Of a DNA stretch of 64,000 bases, positions 11,002-21,352 are shown in pieces (position 1 is the stretch's first letter; every line of letters begins with the position of its first letter). Both the position numbers and the translations under genes were made by a program. The notes under the pieces were generated by a model. It ran no database searches and was not told the DNA's origin. It was given only the letters and a program-made list of their open reading frames with translations. This stretch comes from Carposina sasakii (taxonomy: Eukaryota; Arthropoda; Insecta; Lepidoptera; Carposinidae), in contig CP053169.1 in the NCBI GenBank assembly GCA_014607495.2, positions 9,300,001-9,364,000 of the forward strand. The letters are read 5' to 3'.

Positions 11002-11558
11002 TAAATTGGATGACAATGCAAATTATTATGACATAGAGCTGATCTGATGATCGAGCTGGAAGGTGGCCATAGAGACTGCGTAATTAAACGACGCAACCCC
11101 ATCGAGTTTGAGCTCGTTTGATTAGATCAGTTCATTTTACTAAACTACTAACTATTTGAAGTTATCTCGAATATTACTGTGATCATCTTGGTGTGGACGA
11201 GGTTTTGGACCGTCTATTGATGGCTGGATAAATACTTCCGATGGATGATGATTGATGACGCTAGTTGTGTATGACCACATTTTCTGTTTCACATACAAAA
11301 AATGTTAGTTCCGAATTCAAGCATAGGATTCTCTGAAGCGGACAATAGTCTGATAGTGACGAGAAGGCCATATACCTCGTAAAACTATTTTAAGACAGGC
11401 TGTATACGTGGTATAGCACTGCTACGAGATCGTAGTATGCTACGAATTTGCTACAACTTTACTACAGCTACGTTGTAGTTTTTGCGTAAAATTATAAAAC
11501 AAACATCCATTTCTTACAAACTTTCATATAATATTGCTAGGAGTAAAATATCTAATAC

Positions 11559-11738
11559 TGTGCTAATGCGGGGCAGCACTAGAATAGATCAGCTGCATCT
11601 TCTTCAAGAGTCGACTAAGAAACTTAGGGGCGTTACCTCAGGCGAGGAGCTAGCTACTCGTACTTATCACTGATTTTCCAAATCTGGCCCTGCTTTGCTA
11701 AATGTGGCCGAAGGATATCTTCGTAATCCTGCCCCCCT
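11559..11738 (+). repeat. S1 dispersed repeat
   Basis: GTGCTAATGCGGGGC, CATCAGCTGCATCTTCTTC, GAGTCGACTAAG, GGCGAGGAGCTAGC. The CCTTCCGTGCATGTCG segment is deleted. Confidence 0.6.
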
Positions 11739-11739
11739 A

Positions 11740-11870
11740 GCATGACCACGCATCGTGGATATCGTATCGTATAGTCTCTATACAAAATTCAACATGGCGG
11801 CTATATTTATCGTATTTTGACAGGCTAAATGTCGACAAATCGCTAGCTATAATAGTATTAAGTAGGATAA
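11740..11870 (+). mobile_element. GCATGACCACGCATCGTGG element, partial
   Basis: AGCATGACCACGCATCGTGG, ATACAAAATTCAACATGGCG and TTTGACAGGCTAA match the complete element at 31135-31285 in opposite orientation. Confidence 0.5.
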
Positions 11871-11899
11871 TATGTATAAGGCGAATATTTAGCTATCGG

Positions 11900-13930
11900 C
11901 TGCTGAAAAGAAAGGTAGAATAAACAAATAAAAATACCTGTAAGTAGTGTAATTTTATTAAACAATAGTTATGTTCCTGCACCGTTTATCAAATTATTCG
12001 TAATGCTCATGTAAAATGCAGTCTTATTTTTTTACTGTATTTCTTTTGGACAATTTTGTAATTTATAAAAAAAAAATGTTCATAAAAACAAGTACTGTAC
12101 ATTTTTAAATCACCTCGTAATTTTTTATTCCCTACATGGTGTTCATTAAATATCAAATTAATATCTATATTATATCAACAGTGTTTTAATGTAATTTAAA
12201 CAAATTAATAACAACTTAACCTAGCTTACGTAAGTATTTATAAAATAACGTTAACAAGACTGACAAGACTATCTTAAAAATTAAACTAGTGTTAAACAAA
12301 ATATAATCTACGTTTACAAATAAAATAACTAGGTACCTAAGAAGTACATTAAAATAAACATTTTTCATTATAACATAAAGGATATTTTGCTAATTTTTCA
12401 CAAGTGGGCCACTATGGCACACAGGCATGAAATGCATACACAGGATGTAACAGACGGGATGGTCAAGTAATATTTTATTCTCTATGACTTCAAAAGAAAC
12501 ATTCTTATCAAATACTCGTACGCATATTCTTATGTTTATGTCAATGTAAAACAATATTTGGCAAAATGTTTTAAAATCTTACAAAAATGTTATTATTTTC
12601 ATTTTGAGTGTTAATGTAATTATTTTTTTTAACTAAAAATACATTTTATTGTTTATACAACCGTATTTACGCTCTGTGACAAACCGAATTAGGCTTGTCA
12701 TACACTTTTTTACATTAAAATGAAAAACTGCGTTTTAGTATAGTGTAAGGAAAAAATCATGGTAGATATGTAGGTAAATCATTATATATTTATTTCAGAT
12801 ATAAATGTTATAAAAAGTTTCCGGTGTTAGTGTTCCGTTAGTCATTATCAATTTTTATATTAGTTCTTAAAGGTTTCTAAACAGATTCAATCAACTCAAA
12901 ATCATTATTTATCTAATGAGATGTCGCTAAACAGCCCTGTAAATAAACTTTTTCTTTATTACATAAAATATAGGTATTAACAAAAAAAATCGGAAAAATT
13001 ATAAAGGCATGATTAACTCTAAAAGAGATTTCTTTCAGCAAACCAGTAGGGACAGAGAAATAAACATACCTACATGTCGTTTGTATACTCGTAAATAGTA
13101 TCAGTAGTTTTTCACTTAATCTCGGATAAGCGTGATTTTCAGCATGGATTAATTTATATAATTATCAGCTACTGTAAAAAAGCTATGTTTATTTAATCTA
13201 CGAAGCTCGTACAGTTGCGTTTTTGTATATCCCTGCCCGGCGCTCGTGCACATGTAACAGAAAAATCGCCGCGTTTTTTCGTACATAACCTACAAGAATG
13301 AACTTTATGTGATTGACTTGAGAATTGTTTGAATAGTTGAGCATTATTCAACTACTATGAATATCATGGCAAACTGTTCTCAATAGACCGGCCAGATTAA
13401 TATTAAGTTTATTCATAAGTAGATATTATAATTAAGCACAAAGTAGTTTCGCAAAATAATTTAGTCACTATGTTATCCGCAGCGTTTTTTATGCTACATT
13501 AGAAAAATTCTTTTTACACTGCAAAGCTTTCTCGTCTCTTAACATTAACGCCAATTTTTACACAATAATTACTTGGTCAGCAAATTATACAGTCAATTAT
13601 ACATAATTATAATAAATATTCGTCATGGAAGCTACATTTTCGATAAGGTGATTCATGTTATACATACAATCATTATAAACACATCCTTTATATTCCTCTG
13701 GTAGGCATAGCAAAATAAATGGATAAAATAACTATTTAGTAAAAAAAAAAACAGAGACAGTATGTTGATAATTCGAATCGAGACAATAATTCAGCCATTT
13801 TTTAGATTCAACCAAATTTTTTTGAATTTAGAAAATTCAAAGCAAAAGTCGAATTCATTTACTGGCTGCATGAACATGTTTCCTTTGCCTTTCCATCAGG
13901 ATAAATTACAGTTTGCTTCATAGAACAACT
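11900..13930. other. AT-rich low-repeat noncoding stretch
   Basis: About 2 kb with no believable coding frame and none of the repeat families seen elsewhere in the window. Poly(A)/poly(T) runs and TTTATT hexamers (for example at 11955) occur, so it could hold the 3' UTR of an unseen minus-strand transcript; nothing decides this. Confidence 0.35.
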
Positions 13931-13935
13931 CCTAT

Positions 13936-14237
13936 GCCTGATTTCGGAACTAACAATGTTGTCATGCATATAGTAACCAGCACCATCATCTACATAACTA
14001 TTTGATGGAACGCACTCTAGTTAGTCTCTAAAGGTCAGCCATTTTGGATTGAATCACGGGTTTGTTATTCTAGCTTTTTTCCATATTTTTTTGTTTTAAT
14101 CTTACACATCCACCGCGTAAACTGTGTTTCATGTGACAGTAGAGTTCTATTAGATGATGGCGCCAGTTTTTTTATTTATGACATTTTCTGTTTCACTGCA
14201 TATAAAAAATGATTGTTTCTTCCGAAATCAGGGTTTA
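13936..14237. mobile_element. Imperfect foldback element (CCTGATTTCGGAA ends)
   Basis: Left CCTGATTTCGGAACTAACAA and right CCGAAATCAGG are inverted repeats. Internal pieces (ACATTTTCTGTTTCAC, TCCGAA) recur at 11278-11320. Followed by a CCCGAAATCCTAACCCGG-type motif repeated with variation to 14360. Confidence 0.4.
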
Positions 14238-15104
14238 TTCCGAACCTGACCCGAAATCCTAACCCGGTCGCGGGTTAGGTTAGGAACTTGAAAAAAATTT
14301 TTTTTTTTTTTCCGAACGTAACCCTCTTTCTAACCTGACCCGATGTATCGTTCCTATCGTAACCCGAATTGCAAAATAGGAAGTTTATCCCTCTTTCTTA
14401 AAATGTGATATGCATTTATAAAGTAAGTTAGGTGCGGAATAATCGGAAATAGCCATATGAAACAGACTCTAACAACATAGTTCTAATTTGTCCAACCCAC
14501 CTAGAATAGACCGTTGTAAATGGTCAATTAGCGTAATGGCTTGACCACGGGAAAATGGGATAGGTAACGACCTTGCTTTCCACTTGACTTACCTACATTA
14601 GCACTGGCAAAAATGTGAAAAATAGTGATTTAGTATAGGTAAACAAGTAGTTTTTTACTCTTACTGAACTGATTGTGATGACATGTAACTTTCTGTTAAT
14701 CCATCAAGCCGATAAAATATTAATGTTCGATTTATCCGTAACTGACGCATAACCAATTTGTAAAATAGGTAAACAATCGGCATATCACTACGTTATCCCA
14801 CATCAATTTGGACTAGGTAAGTAAAACAAAACAATCGGCAAAGTTTTTCAACCTTGTTAATTTTAGTTTTAAACAGGGTATATTACATAGTAAGTTAATC
14901 ACATATACACATTTACTTGTACGCAGGTACAAAGTATTATAATAAAATGTTGCATTGCATAATAAAGCATTACAAAAATCGTTTCATGATATACAAATAT
15001 ATAAAAAGTGCGTAAAAATGGTCAAAAACCGTGATCATACATAACAATTTTTACATTATCTACACGTTTTGTTGTTACAATTCATATTTTACGTGGTTAG
15101 TATA

Positions 15105-15532
15105 TACAGAGCGATTTTTCCAACAGATAGCCTATGTGAAGGATAAATTGATGCTGTCTTCAGGGCCGGATTTAGAGGTCCGGAGGCCTCGGGGCAACAA
15201 AGGAGCGGGAGGCCCCCTTGCCCCAAATTATTAAATTAATCTAAATACAGAATAATATAATCATGTATGTACAAAGTACTGTAATTAAAGATAAAAGAGC
15301 CAAAGTAAATATCAAAGGAAAAGATGTTTCCTAGTTGGAATTCGAAATATTTTTTTCCGAAATCTCTATTGTGGGGGCCCCCATTTGTGGAGGCCCTGGG
15401 GATTTTGCCCCGGTTACCCTCCCCTAAATCCGGCCCTGGCTGTCTTTCTCTAACATTTGATTAAAATAGAGACAGCATCAACTTTATGCTATCATTGCTA
15501 TCTAACCATTGGCTATCTGGCCCTTAATATGT
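15105..15532. mobile_element. AAGGGCC-family foldback element, interrupted by a hAT MITE
   Basis: The outer arms (GATAAATTGATGCTGTCTT on the left, AGACAGCATCAACTTTATGC on the right) are inverted repeats and match the element at 4999-5453. The hAT-type MITE at 15161-15438 splits it. Confidence 0.5.
15161..15438. mobile_element. hAT-type MITE with perfect 8-bp TSD
   Basis: Terminal inverted repeat CAGGGCCGGATTTAG at the left and CTAAATCCGGCCCTG at the right, 278 bp long, no coding capacity. It is flanked by identical GCTGTCTT (15153-15160 and 15439-15446). An 8-bp duplication and CAGGG ends are diagnostic of the hAT superfamily. Middle sequence rich in GGGGCCC runs and AT. Confidence 0.9.
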
Positions 15533-16114
15533 ATTAAAAGATGGCTGCACTTTTAAAAACAATTGCAGTAAGGCTGGAGCAAAGTTATGGGGCAGAGATC
15601 GCAAAGTTATCAAACCAATCAAAGTTATCAGACGTGATGAAATACCCTATTGGTTTAAATGGTTCGTTAACTTTGTAACTAGGCTATTTTGTAGATATCG
15701 TAGGTGTGGGTGGAGTAGGGCATGTAGTCTTCGAATAAAGTGTCCTTGGTACAAAACAAGGTAGTTAATGGACTACTACATAGTAACTATGAATACACCT
15801 GTATACCTCTCCCTTAACTCAGATCATTGGGCTTCGACAATGTCACAATTTTACGGGCGACAGCGACGTTCGCAAAGCTATCGATACGTTTCTTCCAATA
15901 GCTGATATCATAAAGGAAGCTTGATTATGGAAGGGATATGATAGAGTATAGCAGCGTCTCGCTTTAACTATAAAAATAAATCCTTCTTTCTCATGCTCAT
16001 GGTAAAACATTCAGGCTCTTATTTGAAAGTAAGTAATAAAACAATCTAGTCCATCTTATCTCTTCGCTTTGCCAATAAAAATAAATCGTGTTTTGAAGTA
16101 GTTTCATAGTAGCC

Positions 16115-16345
16115 GTGCTGATGCGGGGCTTCACTAGAATACATCAGCTGCATCTCCTTCCGTGCATGTCGTAAGTGTCGACTAAGGAACTCAGGGGCGA
16201 TTGTCAAATGGAATGGAACAGCTGAGAATAAAGGCAGGGGATAATCTAGCAACTGGATCTTGTACATGTGACCCCGCTATGCTAAACGTATCTGTATCTC
16301 TTGTAATCATATGGTTCGGCCTACCCCAAAATGGGGACATAGCTG
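16115..16345 (+). repeat. S1 dispersed repeat with internal rearrangement
   Basis: GTGCTGATGCGGGGCTTCAC, CATCAGCTGCATCTCCTTCC, GTGTCGACTAAGGAACTC; then an aberrant stretch with GGAATGGAACAGCTGAG before GCTAGCAACTGG-like sequence resumes. Confidence 0.6.
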
Positions 16346-16926
16346 TGTATATGTATTTATGTAGATATCTACTCAAATAAGTAACCACAAACAATACCAT
16401 GTTCTCACAAACAACAAATTTAATTTCCGAAGCATGCCAAATGAATTTTGTACCTTACACATGACGACGCACACAAATAAATTTAGACAGTTGAAAACAA
16501 TCGTACAAGACATTCGTATAAAAAGATTCATATCAAATTACGTATACATCAATACCAGGCCTGTTCACGAGTAAATATTCGCATAAATAAACATGCTAAC
16601 AACCTTCGATGTGAATAGAAAACGACCATTATGGTTGACATAACAAAGTTGGGTTTTCTACACACCCACTTCGTGGCGTAGATTGACCTGAATATAGTAG
16701 GTATTGTTCTGAATCTTGTAAGCAATCGATACGTGCTTTCTGTGACTCTCAACCGAGAACTTTGGGTATGTCTGAGACTTGTATATTACATTGTATTGCT
16801 TAAAATTTATTTAATAATAAAAATATCATTCATTTTTGTTTACCTAATTAAACAAACTGCACTATTTTTGGAATGCTTCAGCGAATTTTCTGTGCTTTTC
16901 GCCTAAAAATCAAGGTCTAAAGTCTA

Positions 16927-17192
16927 TACAGAATGTAACAAAAGGGGTATGTTAAGCGAGAAGCTATGTAAATAACCGGCTAAAAGGAACGTATCTACAA
17001 AACTCCAAACTTGAAATCGTATGTTTAATTTTCCAGATAGTATGGAGAGTTCCAAAACAACTCAGGAATGTTCATACAATTTTGAAAAATAAACATGTGA
17101 TTTCGAGTCTTAAATTTTTTTTAAATGGGTTCTCTATTGTGGTCGATTTACATAGCTTTTCGCTTAACATACCCTTTCTGTTACAACCTGTA
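16927..17192. mobile_element. TACAG-GTAACAAAAGGGG MITE, TA target
   Basis: Left TACAGAATGTAACAAAAGGG and right CCCTTTCTGTTACAACCTGTA form long imperfect inverted repeats that continue inward (AAGCTATGTAAAT / ACATAGCTTTTCG). The relative at 23085-23348 shares ends and interior. TATA flanks suggest a mariner-like TA target. Confidence 0.75.
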
Positions 17193-17698
17193 TAGACAAT
17201 TTAATTTAACATCGTTAAAAATCTATGATCGTTATTATAACATCTCCACCAATAGCAATCTTCATCTTGTATTAACGAACACACTAAATAAAGCCCTCTA
17301 TTGGGAAATAATGTTACTTTGTCTAAGGTATAACGAACGGGGTATAGAGAAATGCTATTTAAATAGACTATGGAGAAGGTAAGTGGTGGTGATGATCCCA
17401 ACACACTGATAAATTGTTATGGTTATGAGTATAAAGTATACGAAAATGAGAAGCCATATGATTCTCTAAAGAAATTACCTACCTGCTTATTTAAAAAATA
17501 ATAATCCATTTAGTTATTCAAAAAATTAATTAACATTTTAAAATTAAATCATGTAAGCACAGGTTTAATTTATCTTTTTCATTACTCGCGGTGATGAGTT
17601 TCCTTATTGCAAGGCCAAAAATTTAAATCGTAGCTGTAGGAAAATTGCGACAAAATACTTAATGAAAATGCCTTAATATTATGTTAATATTATGTTAC

Positions 17699-17940
17699 AC
17701 TAGTGGACGCCCGCGACTTCATCCGCGTGGACTGCAGAAAAAACAAAATGTCGAAATTATCCAGGATAAAAATATTTTCCCGGGATAAAAAGTAGCATAT
17801 ATGTTAATCCAGGGTGTCAGCTAACTCTATACCAATTATAATTTTATTAAAATCGCTCCAGCCGTTTTTACATGAAAGAGTAACAAACATCCATCCATCC
17901 ATACTCACAAACTTTCATGTTTATAATATTAGTAGGGTAT
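17699..17940 (+). repeat. T-family dispersed repeat
   Basis: Starts ACTAGTGGACGCCCGCGACT, contains GTGGACTGCAGAAAAAACAA, AATTATCC and CCCGGGATAAAAAGTAG, and ends near TTTATAATATTAGTAGG. Different 3' half from the copies at 28609 and 53357. Confidence 0.65.
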
Positions 17941-17990
17941 CTATAGAGGACCTACAACAATCCGTATCTAATATTTAAACCATATGTATA

Positions 17991-18372
17991 TACAGGCTGT
18001 TTTTCGTTGCCACTCTTAACGAAGGGTACGTACTCTATACATCAAATAAAGTAAGTTTATGCCAAAAAAATGCTGGGAAACGATGTAAATTTTTTTGATT
18101 TTTTTTAAATCACTTGATCAAGCGAAATTTATAGTGTCCAGTTTTTATGCTAGTTTTTTCATAGACAGTTATTAATTATTTCTCGTGAAAAAATCTTGCT
18201 ACGCGCGTCTATGTGCATTTATGCAGAAAAACGCAGTCTATTTACTCAACTTTGGACCCTAATATCTTGGGAACCAGACACTTCCCAGGTATGCTTCCAT
18301 GGAGAAAAATGATCGTGATGATGAGGAGATTCCGTAGTTTTCGGGAACGTTGACGACCAAAAATCACCTGTA
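17991..18372 (+). mobile_element. TACAGG-family MITE, complete
   Basis: 382 bp. Left TACAGGCTGTTTTTCGTTGC, right CCAAAAATCACCTGTA; internal landmarks AACGAAGGGTACGTACTC, CTTGCTACGCGCGTCTATGT and AGATTCCGTAGTTTTCGGGA-like sequence. Flanked by TATA. Five members lie in this window. No transposase. Confidence 0.8.
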
Positions 18373-18419
18373 TATAAAAAAGGCAAACGTGGGTTACGTT
18401 TGTTACATACATACATACA

Positions 18420-18545
18420 TAAAGGACACGCCCATTATTCCCCAAGGAGGTTGGGCAGAGGTATGCTTACACACCAACTTTTCACCAGTTGGTGAGCGTA
18501 CCGCCGCTTTTCGGGCACAAATACAACAATCTAGCGACCGGTAAC
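18420..18545 (+). repeat. S3 dispersed repeat
   Basis: CCCATTATTCCCCAAGGAGG, TTGGGCAGAGG, CCAACTTTTCACC, ACCGCCGCTTTTCGGGCAC, AATCTAGCGACCGGTAA. Also at 35452-35610 and, reversed, 39240-39345. In two of three cases it directly follows a TACAGG-family MITE. Confidence 0.55.
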
Positions 18546-18670
18546 GAATCCAATGGGAAATGTTTCCGTGCTAAATTGATATTATAAGCTTTTTAACGTC
18601 AGAGCCTCGTCCGTTAAATAGCAGGGTGCACCACGGGCACTTAACGTTTGTTACATGGGAAACTATACGG

Positions 18671-18832
18671 ATGTGTTCCCGGAATGGAGTAAATAAAACT
18701 GCACGAGCATAATGGAGATCTCAGAGCCACGTTTAGCATAGCACAAGTTGCTAACTAATCGCCTGAGAGAATACACGAATTCGCTAGTCGACTCTTACTA
18801 CATACACGGAAGGGGATGCAGCTGATGTACCT
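18671..18832 (-). repeat. S1 dispersed repeat (reverse)
   Basis: CACGTTTAGCATAGC, AATCGCCTGAGAGAA, AGTCGACTCTTA, CGGAAGGGGATGCAGCTGAT. Confidence 0.6.
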
Positions 18833-18883
18833 ATACCGGGAAAATGTAATATTTATTTTATATTATTTTAGTAAGCGAGTCGT

Positions 18884-19050
18884 TTTAGTCGGCAAGCGTA
18901 GCGTTGGACGCCCTCCGGCCAGATGGACCGATGACTTACTATAGAGGACGGCTGGTAGTGACTGGATAGCAAAAGATCGAGATCGAGCCATGTGGCGTAC
19001 TCTGGGGGAGGCCTACGTCCAGCAGTGGACTGCAATAGGCTGACGACGAC
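18884..19050 (+). mobile_element. LINE-B 3' end, reverse-transcriptase C-terminus
   Basis: Sense-strand remnant of a non-LTR retrotransposon. It reads GKRSVGRPPARWTDDLL, an in-frame TAG, then DWIAKDRDRAMWRTL and GEAYVQQWTAIG-stop, the standard end of lepidopteran endonuclease-reverse transcriptase proteins, followed by a GACGACGACG tail. Disrupted and 5'-truncated. Confidence 0.7.
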
Positions 19051-19438
19051 GATTGTTTTAGTATGTATTTTCTGTTGTAGCAGCAATAGAAATACATCAT
19101 CAACTTTAACAGTTTAGCTATCACGGCTTATGAAATAGAGCCTTGTGACAGACAGACTGACAGGTTTACTTTAACCCTTTGTGTGCGGAACCCTAAATAT
19201 GTCATTTGGCAAGGTATTCTAAGGTTTTCCCTCTAGATTCAGAATAATCTCTGCTAATAAGATCACTAGGCCGGTCTCCTAAGAGATTCTAACCCCTTTT
19301 AATTTCCAAGTTCGAATTGTATTAACAAAGTTCTGATTGCGCAGTGCAAATGGGAGTTTTATAGCTAAAGTTATTAATTTGAATTCAAATTAAGGTGAAG
19401 TTGCCCTTGACTGTGTCTTGTCACGCCATATTTAGGTA

Positions 19439-19756
19439 CTGGGGGTCTACTCTGAAGTGACGATAAACGAAATATCGGCCGAATATCGAGGTGTTTCCTA
19501 CTACGAACTTCCTTCGATCGGATCAGTCGCGCCGTTTTTTCATTCGATCCGATCGAACTCTATTTGACAGGTATAAGGCTAGATAATAGAAAGCTTATAA
19601 TATTAGTCAATGTGAATTATTCTCTATGGTACCGAATGAGTTGTGAACATCCGAAGCAATTTCGTAGTAGGGTCAAAAGCTGTCAAAGGCTTCGATTCGG
19701 TCGGGCTTCGGTCAGACCGAAAGATTCGAAAGCGGCATTTCAGGGTAGACCCCCTG
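19439..19756. mobile_element. TIR element (C[TA]GGGGGTCTAC), TA duplication
   Basis: 318 bp. Left CTGGGGGTCTACTCTGAAGT, right in reverse CAGGGGGTCTACCCTGAAAT; flanked by TA (19437-19438, 19757-19758). The interior has CpG-bearing sub-repeats around ATCGATCCGATCGAA-like palindromes. Tc1/mariner-like by target; not autonomous. Confidence 0.75.
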
Positions 19757-20280
19757 TACCTACCTACCTACATACTATTTCTATCTGGATAATTTAACCT
19801 TTAAAACTCCATTTTTTGCTAATGTATACGGCTTGAAGGACTATAATAGGTTAAATTAGGACAATGGCGGATTGAGACGGCTTTACTTGCAATGAATATT
19901 GATAAATTATTTTATTTACTCTGTTCCCAATAAGGTATTATTATGAAAAAAATAATTTGCCATAAAAATACACCGAAATCAAAAATATTTCGAAACGTGG
20001 AGGGTAAAAATTATAGACTTTTTAGTAAGTATTCCAAATATAATTTATCTAAACATGGCTAATGACCATATCATTAGTTTAGATGTGTCAGAAAGTTTAG
20101 TAACAAAGTGGTCCAAAGTAAAGGAGAGGTCACAGGTTGTATTCCAAAGTTCTACATTTCTATTCATTCTAGGTTTGCAAATAACAAAATTAACATGGCA
20201 TTTTAAGTCCAATACAATAAATTCCGGAAGATGAGTAACAGCGCCTCCCGTGTTAACAACTAAGTCCGAAAATCTCAAAC

Positions 20281-20409
20281 TCACTGCGGTCACCAACGCG
20301 TCTACCCAGCGTGGTAACTATGCGCAAAATTCCCCCTATTATGGCAGGGGCCTTGTGGAGTGCCCTAGGCGAGGCCTACGTCCAGCAGTGACCTGCAATA
20401 GGTTGATGT
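20281..20409 (+). mobile_element. LINE-B 3' end fragment
   Basis: CACTGCGGTCACCAACGCG, ACCCAGCGTGGTAACTATG, GGCCTTGTGGAGTGCCCTAG and GAGGCCTACGTCCAGCAGTG. The reading frame is broken. Confidence 0.6.
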
Positions 20410-20726
20410 GTATGTACAATAAATAACTCTAAACGTTAAAAAGCAACTAGTCCTCCACAGATTAATATAATAATCAGAGACTCTATATAACATCCTCATT
20501 CAAACTACGAATACGCGAATCACATACAAGCGGGTCCGTAATCATAATAAAAGCCGCCTATTTAGGAACATTTTAATACAAAATAATGTACTTACATTAC
20601 GTATAGATCTAATATATAACATCGTAACTAGCTCTCCCCAAAATCGATATACAAAAGCGGGATCAGTCTCTGGCACCAGTTTACTCTACTATATAAAAAT
20701 TGGAATATACTATACATCTACAAGTG
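20410..20726. other. Spacer downstream of the 21-kb gene
   Basis: AT-rich, no repeats or frames recognised. A TTTAAT (ATTAAA on the minus strand) near 20572 could be a polyadenylation signal for the minus-strand gene ending at 20727. Confidence 0.3.
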
Positions 20727-21352
20727 CTATATCTCATCTGAATCAGATCTTATAGAGTCATAGTTAGAGGTTTTGCTCCTAAGCATCCTAAGGAATGAGC
20801 CTACCGCAAATATTGTTCTTCTATGTCGATGAAAAATACCCTGGTACAACGCTTCCCGGAGAGCTTTTCTGTCGTCCGATATCGACGGCTGTGTGCTTAG
20901 TGTTACGTCAGAATGTGCACTGATCGCTTTCTGATGCCTCAAGCTTCCATGCTTCTTCTCCAACGACTTTTGATTCGGCAAACTCATGGTTGACTCTATA
21001 GATGAGTTTTTAGTTTTCCGCAAGTTTAATATTTTCTTGCCTGATGACTGGGTGTCCTGTTGTGATGATGACCTCGTCGGCGCCAATTTTGACCTGTGCA
21101 GCGGGTTATTCGATCCCTCTGGATTGACCACTATCTCGACTGACTTCTGACTTACTGCACTTGACCTTGTCAACTGTGGTACCCTCTGCGGTCCCGTAGA
21201 TTCAACTTTAGGGACCCTCTCATCTTTCAACGACTGTTCTGGTTCTATGGCAATCATTTTGATTATTCTCCAATTGTAATTTAAAGCACAATAGGTATGG
21301 CTGAAGGTTGATGTCACATTATAGGCGGTCTAGATTCGCCGCTATCAATTGA
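20727..21352 (-). CDS. Unrecognised protein, second frame (C-terminal part or separate ORF)
   Basis: A frame of about 196 residues on the minus strand, offset by -1 from the upstream 435-codon frame and overlapping its last codons. The first in-frame ATG is at about 21257 (MIAIEPEQSLKDERVPK), with an A at -3. The composition is basic, Ser/Gln/Asn-rich and disordered; near the C-terminus RKALREALYQGIFHRHRR, IFAVGSFLRMLR, then the acidic end RSDSDEI before the stop. It looks like true protein, probably the C-terminus of the same product, joined by an unseen splice, a frameshift, or broken by a one-base assembly or genomic indel. It could also be a second cistron. No candidate donor/acceptor pair that keeps phase was found (the best donor, GATG|GTAAAG, gives the wrong phase). 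No family recognised. Confidence 0.6.

Larger units (their letters stand above)
10203..11135 (+). repeat. R repeat interrupted by a nested MITE pair
   Basis: The left part (GAGCCGAAATTTTACATGTA) and the right part (ATAAATTGGATGACAATGCA onward) rejoin to the uninterrupted R copy at 8397 when 10239-11001 is removed. Outermost layer of a three-deep nest. Confidence 0.75.
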
